Below are positions 1 through 4,584 of a stretch of DNA of 6,743 nucleotides, in pieces. Where the stretch lies: contig JALNXP010000133.1 in assembly GCA_023230285.1 (NCBI GenBank), positions 1 to 6,743 of the forward strand. Reading direction: 5' to 3'. The position numbers were made by a program, and so were the translations under genes. Below the pieces are notes generated by a model that saw only the letters and a list, made by a program, of their open reading frames with translations, had not been told where the DNA came from and ran no database searches. Origin of the DNA: Bacteroidales bacterium. Its GTDB lineage: Bacteria; Bacteroidota; Bacteroidia; Bacteroidales; BM520. The first letter of the stretch is position 1, and every line of letters begins with the position of its first letter.

Positions 1-207
1 AATGGTGGCGGCAACGGTAATGGCGGTGGCTGCAACGGCGGCGGTACTGAATTGTTTGCAGGTTGCGAAGCTCTACAGAATATTTTCGTTCCTGTCGAAA
101 GTGTAGATGCTTATAAAATCGCAGAAGGCTGGTCTGATTATGCAGATATTATCATCGCATTGAGAGACCGTAGCGAAGTTATGCCTTCCCCAATATACGA
201 AAAATAA
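1..207 (+). CDS. BspA-like leucine-rich-repeat (LRR_5) protein, C-terminal fragment
   Basis: This is the last 68 codons of a gene that starts before the window. It reads in frame from base 1 to TAA at 205-207. Residues 1-15 are a Gly/Asn-rich tract with one Cys (NGGGNGNGGGCNGGG). The rest matches the end of a BspA/LRR_5 protein: a last repeat around LFAGCEALQNIFVP (residues 18-31), then SVDAYKIAEGWSDYAD, which resembles the usual closing motif of this family (VPxxSVxAYKxAxGWSDYA). The protein ends about 20 residues later, with no sorting domain visible after the repeats. BspA-like proteins are typically exported surface or secreted proteins implicated in adhesion, but the ligand cannot be inferred here. 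The Gly-rich stretch sits where the strand before the FxGC motif would normally be, so it is probably an insertion in the last repeat. The family call is firm; localisation and role are inferred. Confidence 0.8.
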   Translation, partial: NGGGNGNGGGCNGGGTELFAGCEALQNIFVPVESVDAYKIAEGWSDYADIIIALRDRSEVMPSPIYEK

Positions 208-230
208 TCTAATATAATTTATTATACAGC

Positions 231-284
231 TGAGCCTGTTGGAATGATCACTTTGTAAATTCAATAATCATTCTAACAGGCTTA
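231..284. terminator. Inverted repeat, probable bidirectional terminator
   Basis: The left arm at 231-248 (TGAGCCTGTTGGAATGAT) pairs with the right arm at 267-284 (ATCATTCTAACAGGCTTA) over 18 positions without a gap. Two of the pairs are G-U wobbles when read as plus-strand RNA. The loop is 18 nt. The repeat lies in the 116-bp gap between two convergent genes, the BspA-like gene (stop at 207) and the DUF4340 gene (stop at 324). The flanks are AT-rich but contain no long uninterrupted T run on either strand, so it is not a textbook intrinsic terminator. Position and symmetry support termination of both transcripts. In minus-strand RNA the wobble positions become A-C mismatches, so the stem is slightly weaker in that direction. 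Confidence 0.65.
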
Positions 285-323
285 ATTGTTATATATGTCA
301 CTATATGTTGACAATACTTTGCA

Positions 324-1301
324 TTATTCTGCTTTTATAAATTCTGTGATATTAGCAAACAACCTTTTGCGAATGTTGCCCTGATTATCTAAAAATATTC
401 CTTCAGGATTAGCCGATGAAACGATGATATAATCTTCGGGAATTATAGGATGCTTGTAAATGCTTATCTTGACAGGCGAGAAGTTGTTGCCTTTTATGGT
501 TATGACTTCCGGCTCAATGTTTTCGGGAAGAGCTGCATTATAGAATTTTGAAGCCACCAAATTGCTATATCTTGAAAGATAATTGCTCGTCTTTGTCGAG
601 TCTGTTGCAATGCCGTTATATTGCCAGTGTTCTTCATAATCTTGTGTCAGCATAAAACTGTTTGTCGGGTCCGAGGCTGTTGCACTTATTTCGGAAATGT
701 TAGCTTTGTTGATTGTGCATAATGCTTTGTTTCTCAGCTGATTAAAGTCTTCAGGGAATAATGTTTTTAGAAATCCGTTGATGACATACACATTTTCGTC
801 TCCGTCATTTTCTTTGAGGTAAGTAGTCATAGAACCTCGTCCTTGTCCGCCTTGTTGCTGTGCTGGTATTTCAACATATTCAAACTTGCCGATGCTGAAG
901 TTTGCAACTTCCTTTTTGCCGGAATAATATTTCACATCAATCTGTTTTTCAGGTGTAAAGTCGAATTTTCCCCATTGCTCTTTGCTTACCGCAGCTATTC
1001 GCATTGGCTTTACGTTGGATAATTGTGCGAAAATTGAGTTGACAATCTTCATGTCGGCAGTGTAAATAGTGTCGTTTTTACTTACTTTCCAAGCATCACC
1101 ATCTTTATATAAGATTATGTCGTTTCCGTCTTTGATATATTCAATTTTGTCGACAGCTTCCGTTTCAACATTAATAATTTCGTTTTTGAAATTTCTTTCG
1201 CCATTTTTGTTTTTGTTTAGAAACATTACAAGTACGACCAAGATTAGCAGTGCAAATATTATAATGCTGGTCCACAGCTTCTTATTTATTTTATTTGACA
1301 T
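324..1301 (-). CDS. DUF4340 domain protein, membrane-anchored, in GldAFG-type ABC operon
   Basis: This is a 325-residue protein that fits the DUF4340 family. It has a short basic N-terminus, one membrane anchor at about residues 9-28, and a long domain that should face the periplasm. Family-like features are the early segment around VDKIEYIKDGNDIILYKDGD-AWKV (about 51-73), the WGKFDF segment (110-115), VYVINGFLKTLF (171-182), and the FNQLRNKAL segment (186-194), which resembles the recurring phrase in DUF4340 proteins. A Gln/Gly-rich patch (QQQGGQGRG, 148-156) interrupts the domain. The gene is last in the operon and its ATG lies inside the end of gldG, an 11-nt overlap that suggests translational coupling. 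DUF4340 genes are commonly found directly after GldG-type genes, so the protein is probably an accessory part of the same transporter. Its biochemical role is not known. The hairpin at 231-284 follows the stop codon. Confidence 0.87.
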   Translation of the reverse strand: MSNKINKKLWTSIIIFALLILVVLVMFLNKNKNGERNFKNEIINVETEAVDKIEYIKDGNDIILYKDGDAWKVSKNDTIYTADMKIVNSIFAQLSNVKPMRIAAVSKEQWGKFDFTPEKQIDVKYYSGKKEVANFSIGKFEYVEIPAQQQGGQGRGSMTTYLKENDGDENVYVINGFLKTLFPEDFNQLRNKALCTINKANISEISATASDPTNSFMLTQDYEEHWQYNGIATDSTKTSNYLSRYSNLVASKFYNAALPENIEPEVITIKGNNFSPVKISIYKHPIIPEDYIIVSSANPEGIFLDNQGNIRKRLFANITEFIKAE

Positions 1302-2802
1302 AATGTTCCTCCATTCTTTTTATTCTTTTATTTCTTTTATGTTGCATGATTATCAGACCGACAACTATGATGATTGCAATTGGCAACAAGAAGTTCATCC
1401 ATTTCAAAAATGCTTTTCTGCCGTCTTCAAGTTCGTCTAATGGTCTGTATGATAATCCTTTAGAGCGAAGCTCTATCAATCCGGTGTCGTCCGACAGCCA
1501 GTCTATGGAATTTGCAAAAAGGTTAATATTATCCGGATTTATTCTTTGTTGCCCTTGGCTGACAGCGTAGTCACCATCTCCGATGATTACTATAGAGGTT
1601 TGTGGTCCGTTGTTAAAGCTGCCGGTCAGTATACCGCCCAATGTTATGTTAGAAATCGGATAATCGGAGCTGTTCCATTTTTTTTGGAGGGTGATATATG
1701 CAGGTAACGTTTGTGTTCCAGATGTTTCCGAAGACATGAGTATAGGTGTAAATTCTTTGCCGTCAATGCCGGTGTAAGCTATTGAAGCAGGGAACATTAG
1801 CAATATACCTTGTAATTTTTCCGTAATTGGGTGGTCTGCAAAGTTCGACACTATCGGCATATAAGGGAAAGCTATTGGAATAGTCATGTTGAAAGATCCT
1901 TGTTGCTGTTGAACGCCTATGTTTCCGCATTTTTTGTCTATTACAGCATTGTCTTCTATCATCACGCCGTATTTTGCGAGCCAGCCTTCAAGTCCTGTTC
2001 CTGTAGCAGTTATCTGCATTGTTTGTTGCAAATCAGCGGTGATATGTTCTATGTTGAGCATCAGCTTGCCACCGCCTGCGAGGTAGTGGTCTAACATTGC
2101 CAACTCTTCGTCTGTGTATTGCTGAGTGGCTTTAGTGATAACCAAAGTTTTGTATTTCAACAAATCTGTTTCCGTATTTAAAGTGACAGGTTCTATGGTG
2201 TACAAAAATGAAATTTCGTTCAGTGTCTGGCTCAAACTTTGCATTGTCGCCTCGCCGTGTCCCTGAACAAATCCTATATAAGGCTTCTCGGTTATTGTAA
2301 GTTTCTTTATTGCAGTCGACAGAGTATATTCGAGAGCTGTTCCTTCTTGGATTATCGGAATTGATTCTTTTTGTGTTCCGACTTTGATAACTGCGCCGAT
2401 GTATGCTTTCTGTTGTTCAACTTTGTCTTTTGCTCTTACGTTAATCAGCACCGGACGGACACCATCTTGCATTGCTGCTTGTTCAAGCTGCTGGTCGTCA
2501 CCCGGGTCAATAAATTCGTATACGACCATTCCTTTTGAAATAGAAGAGTATTCTTCAACTACATCTTTGAAGTCTTTCCTTACTTTGGAATATTGCGGTG
2601 GTAAATCTTTTGTAAAATATGCAGTGATAGTTACAGGCTCAGTGAGATTTCTGAGGATGTTTTTTGTGGCTTTACTCATGGTATAGTCTTCATTTTGAGT
2701 TGTATCAAAACGTTTATAAAGACTGCCGGAGATAATATTGATTAAAATTATTATACCGAAGATAACTAATAAAGTATATGTTAACTGTTTTCTTGTTTTC
2801 AT
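1291..2802 (-). CDS. gldG: GldG-type ABC transporter auxiliary (substrate-binding-like) subunit
   Basis: This 503-residue protein is close to the usual length of GldG. The basic N-terminus (MKTRK) leads into a membrane segment at about 8-27. About 440 residues that should lie outside the cytoplasm follow, then a second membrane segment at about 468-486 and a very basic cytoplasmic tail (residues 488-496). The extracytoplasmic part carries recognisable ABC_transp_aux/GldG features: the opening YKRFDTTQNEDYTMSKATKNIL (29-50, with the typical phrase D-x-T-x-x-x-x-Y-x-x-S), VTITAYFTKDLP (57-68), the glycine loop VQGHGEA (179-185) that begins a class-I amidotransferase-like fold, GGGKLMLNIE (243-252), and IGDGDYA (407-413) followed by NINLFANSIDWLS (425-437). 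No enzymatic residues are apparent. A QQQQG run occurs at 298-302. The start lies 15 nt after the gldF stop. In gliding relatives GldG is needed with GldA and GldF; the substrate is unknown. Confidence 0.9.
   Translation of the reverse strand: MKTRKQLTYTLLVIFGIIILINIISGSLYKRFDTTQNEDYTMSKATKNILRNLTEPVTITAYFTKDLPPQYSKVRKDFKDVVEEYSSISKGMVVYEFIDPGDDQQLEQAAMQDGVRPVLINVRAKDKVEQQKAYIGAVIKVGTQKESIPIIQEGTALEYTLSTAIKKLTITEKPYIGFVQGHGEATMQSLSQTLNEISFLYTIEPVTLNTETDLLKYKTLVITKATQQYTDEELAMLDHYLAGGGKLMLNIEHITADLQQTMQITATGTGLEGWLAKYGVMIEDNAVIDKKCGNIGVQQQQGSFNMTIPIAFPYMPIVSNFADHPITEKLQGILLMFPASIAYTGIDGKEFTPILMSSETSGTQTLPAYITLQKKWNSSDYPISNITLGGILTGSFNNGPQTSIVIIGDGDYAVSQGQQRINPDNINLFANSIDWLSDDTGLIELRSKGLSYRPLDELEDGRKAFLKWMNFLLPIAIIIVVGLIIMQHKRNKRIKRMEEHYVK
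1299..1312 (-). promoter_or_regulatory. Shine-Dalgarno-like site for the DUF4340 gene
   Basis: On the minus strand GGAGG (1308-1312) lies 6 nt before the ATG at 1299-1301, ideal spacing for a ribosome binding site. It is inside the last codons of gldG (Met-Glu-Glu). None of the other three starts in the operon has such a motif, as expected for Bacteroidota, where ribosome recruitment usually does not depend on Shine-Dalgarno pairing. It supports the chosen DUF4340 start and re-initiation after gldG, but it could be a chance result of the ATG GAG GAA codons. Confidence 0.45.
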
Positions 2803-2817
2803 AAGGCGATAAATTAA

Positions 2818-3546
2818 TTAGTTGGCTAATTTTCTTTTTGCGATTACAGATTCTGCTGCTATTAATCCGGCGGCTGTCAGAGATATAAAGAATATAATGT
2901 CTCTTGTGTCTAAAACGCCGCGAGCCATTGATTCAAAGTGAGTTCCGGTGCTCAGAAACGAGAAGATGTCTGCTATAAATCCGTGCAGGCTGTTTCCTAA
3001 GATGCCGGCGATGAAGTGGAAAAATATGCCTATGCAAAGGGCAAGCAGTACGGCAACAACCTGATTTTTGGAGATGCTGCTGGCAAAAATACCGATTCCT
3101 ATATAAGCACTGCTCATCAAAATTAAGCCTATATAACCGGATATCGTTGCTCCGTGGTCTATTTCTCCAATGTTGGCAACAGTAATATAATAAGGTATTG
3201 TCAACGCTAATGCAATGATAATCAATATTAATGCCGATAAATATTTGCTGAAGACGACTTGCCAGTCGCTGACAGGTTTAGTCAGCAGCAGTTCAATGGT
3301 TCCGGATCTGTTTTCTTCTGCCAAAGAACGCATTGTAATCAATGGAATGAAGAAGAACAGCGTCCAGTAGCTGATTGAGAAAAATGTGTTCAAAGTTGCC
3401 TGTCCCTGATAAAATATGTCAGCTCCTGATGGCAGCCATGTGAAAAAGCCTGTAAATCCCAAAAAAATCACGATTAATATATAGGCTATCAAAGATTCGA
3501 AAAACGTTTTTAACTCTTTATAAGTTAATATCCATGTTTTATTCAT
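2818..3546 (-). CDS. gldF: GldF-type ABC-2 transporter permease
   Basis: This is a 242-residue integral membrane protein, the standard size for GldF and shorter than typical ABC-2 exporter permeases. Six hydrophobic segments are visible at about residues 20-38, 56-72, 100-120, 137-157, 162-184 and 215-232. Between the second and third is the cytoplasmic loop MRSLAEENRSGTIELLLTKP (72-91), the hallmark of this ABC-2 permease branch, where the E-E-x-x-x-G-T-x-E-L-L pattern is expected to contact the ATPase. The N-terminus (KTWILTYKELKTFFESLIAY) also follows the family pattern of a short amphipathic helix before the first membrane segment. The gene begins 26 nt after the gldA stop and ends 15 nt before the gldG start. 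It is expected to dimerise and pair with two GldA subunits in the inner membrane. The transport direction and cargo are unknown. Confidence 0.92.
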   Translation of the reverse strand: MNKTWILTYKELKTFFESLIAYILIVIFLGFTGFFTWLPSGADIFYQGQATLNTFFSISYWTLFFFIPLITMRSLAEENRSGTIELLLTKPVSDWQVVFSKYLSALILIIIALALTIPYYITVANIGEIDHGATISGYIGLILMSSAYIGIGIFASSISKNQVVAVLLALCIGIFFHFIAGILGNSLHGFIADIFSFLSTGTHFESMARGVLDTRDIIFFISLTAAGLIAAESVIAKRKLAN

Positions 3547-3572
3547 TTCTAAAATATATTATGGTTAAACTT

Positions 3573-4502
3573 TTAATTTGATGTTAATTCTTTGAAGATG
3601 TCTTCTAATTTTGTTTCTACAGCCGACATTTCGGTGAGAATCCAATTATTTTTAACACAGGTGTTAAAAATTTCGCGTTTAGATGAAGCGTTTTTGTTGG
3701 AGTGGATTTCAAATTTATTTTTGAAATCTTTGACAAAATCCACGGAGATGACGGTTGAAATTTCAGCAATAGCCTTAAATATTTCATTTGGGTTGCCGTC
3801 TTCAATTTGTACTGTCAGCACTTCGGCATCTTTAGAGTGTTTTCTCAGTTCATCGGCGGTGCCGTCAGCGACTATTTTGCCTTTGCTGATAATCAGTATT
3901 CTGTCGCATGTAGCTTCTACTTCTGCCAAGATATGAGAGCTGAGGATTACTGTTTTTTCGCGTCCGATTCTCTTTATCAGCTCGCGTATTTCCATAATTT
4001 GATTAGGGTCGAGACCGGAAGTGGGTTCATCAAGTATTAGAACTTCAGGGTCGTGGATTAACGCTTGTGCTAAGCCGACACGTTGTTTGTAGCCTTTAGA
4101 CAATTCGTTGATGTTTTTGTACTTTTCTCTTTCTAAGCCGCAAACTGTGACCATCTCTAACAGCCGCTCGTCTACATCACTTTTTTTAACTCCCTGAAGC
4201 AGTGCTGAATAGCGAAGGTAATCTAAAACAGCCATGTCTTGATATAAAGGGTTACTCTCAGGAAGATAACCTATCAATGGCTTTACTTTTTCAGGCTCTT
4301 TTGTAACAGAGTATTTGCCGATTGTGATTTCTCCCGATGAAGGAGCAAAATAAGTGGTGATGGCTTTCATTGTCGTGGTCTTACCGGCACCATTTGGACC
4401 TAAAAAACCAAGCACTTCTCCTGTCTTAACTTTAAAAGAAATATTGTCAACAGCCTTTTGGTTGCCATACTTCTTGGTAAAATTTTTAACTTCTATATCC
4501 AT
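3573..4502 (-). CDS. gldA: GldA-type ABC transporter ATP-binding protein
   Basis: This 309-residue cytoplasmic ATPase energises the GldF permease. All nucleotide-binding motifs are present: Walker A GPNGAGKT (35-42), a Q-loop region IGYLPESNPLY (77-87), signature LSKGYKQR (134-141), Walker B VLILDEP (154-160) with catalytic Glu159, D-loop SGLD (162-165) and switch His190. The Q-loop position holds Glu82 rather than Gln, which is common in ABC-2 type ATPases of this branch. After about residue 220 there is a C-terminal extension of roughly 90 residues, ending in ETKLEDIFKELTS, the E-D-x-F-x-x-L-T ending typical of NatA/GldA-like proteins. The length and the PESNPLY phrase favour GldA over a generic exporter ATPase. 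The ATG at 4500-4502 gives the expected family N-terminus (MDIEVKNFTKKYG). No Shine-Dalgarno sequence precedes it. It is the first gene of the gldA-gldF-gldG-DUF4340 operon. Confidence 0.93.
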   Translation of the reverse strand: MDIEVKNFTKKYGNQKAVDNISFKVKTGEVLGFLGPNGAGKTTTMKAITTYFAPSSGEITIGKYSVTKEPEKVKPLIGYLPESNPLYQDMAVLDYLRYSALLQGVKKSDVDERLLEMVTVCGLEREKYKNINELSKGYKQRVGLAQALIHDPEVLILDEPTSGLDPNQIMEIRELIKRIGREKTVILSSHILAEVEATCDRILIISKGKIVADGTADELRKHSKDAEVLTVQIEDGNPNEIFKAIAEISTVISVDFVKDFKNKFEIHSNKNASSKREIFNTCVKNNWILTEMSAVETKLEDIFKELTSN

Positions 4503-4528
4503 AATGTCTTGATTAAAATTTCAAGATG

Positions 4529-4536
4529 CAAATTTA
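4529..4536 (-). promoter_or_regulatory. Possible Bacteroidota -7 promoter element for the gldA operon
   Basis: On the minus strand the sequence TAAATTTG fits the Bacteroidota -7 consensus TAnnTTTG exactly. It lies 26 nt before the gldA ATG, so a transcript would start about 20 nt before that codon. No good TTTG/TTG -33 element is present at the expected distance; the nearest TTG is too far upstream. The 82-nt gap between the antiporter stop and gldA is AT-rich, so a chance match is possible. Transcription by read-through from the antiporter gene is the alternative. Confidence 0.45.
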
Positions 4537-4584
4537 TACTATTGTCGTGTATTTAGTTGATAATGTTAACAATATTTAACCATA

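Noticed and set aside
73..264. A 63-codon minus-strand open frame across the end of the BspA-like gene and the hairpin.
   Set aside because: It overlaps a well-supported coding region on the other strand and crosses the putative terminator stem, with no recognisable protein features.
4238..4272. Glu82 instead of Gln in the Q-loop of GldA, considered as a sign of an inactive or altered ATPase.
   Set aside because: Glu at this position (YLPE) is common in ABC-2 type ATPases of this branch, and Walker A, signature, Walker B and switch His are all intact.
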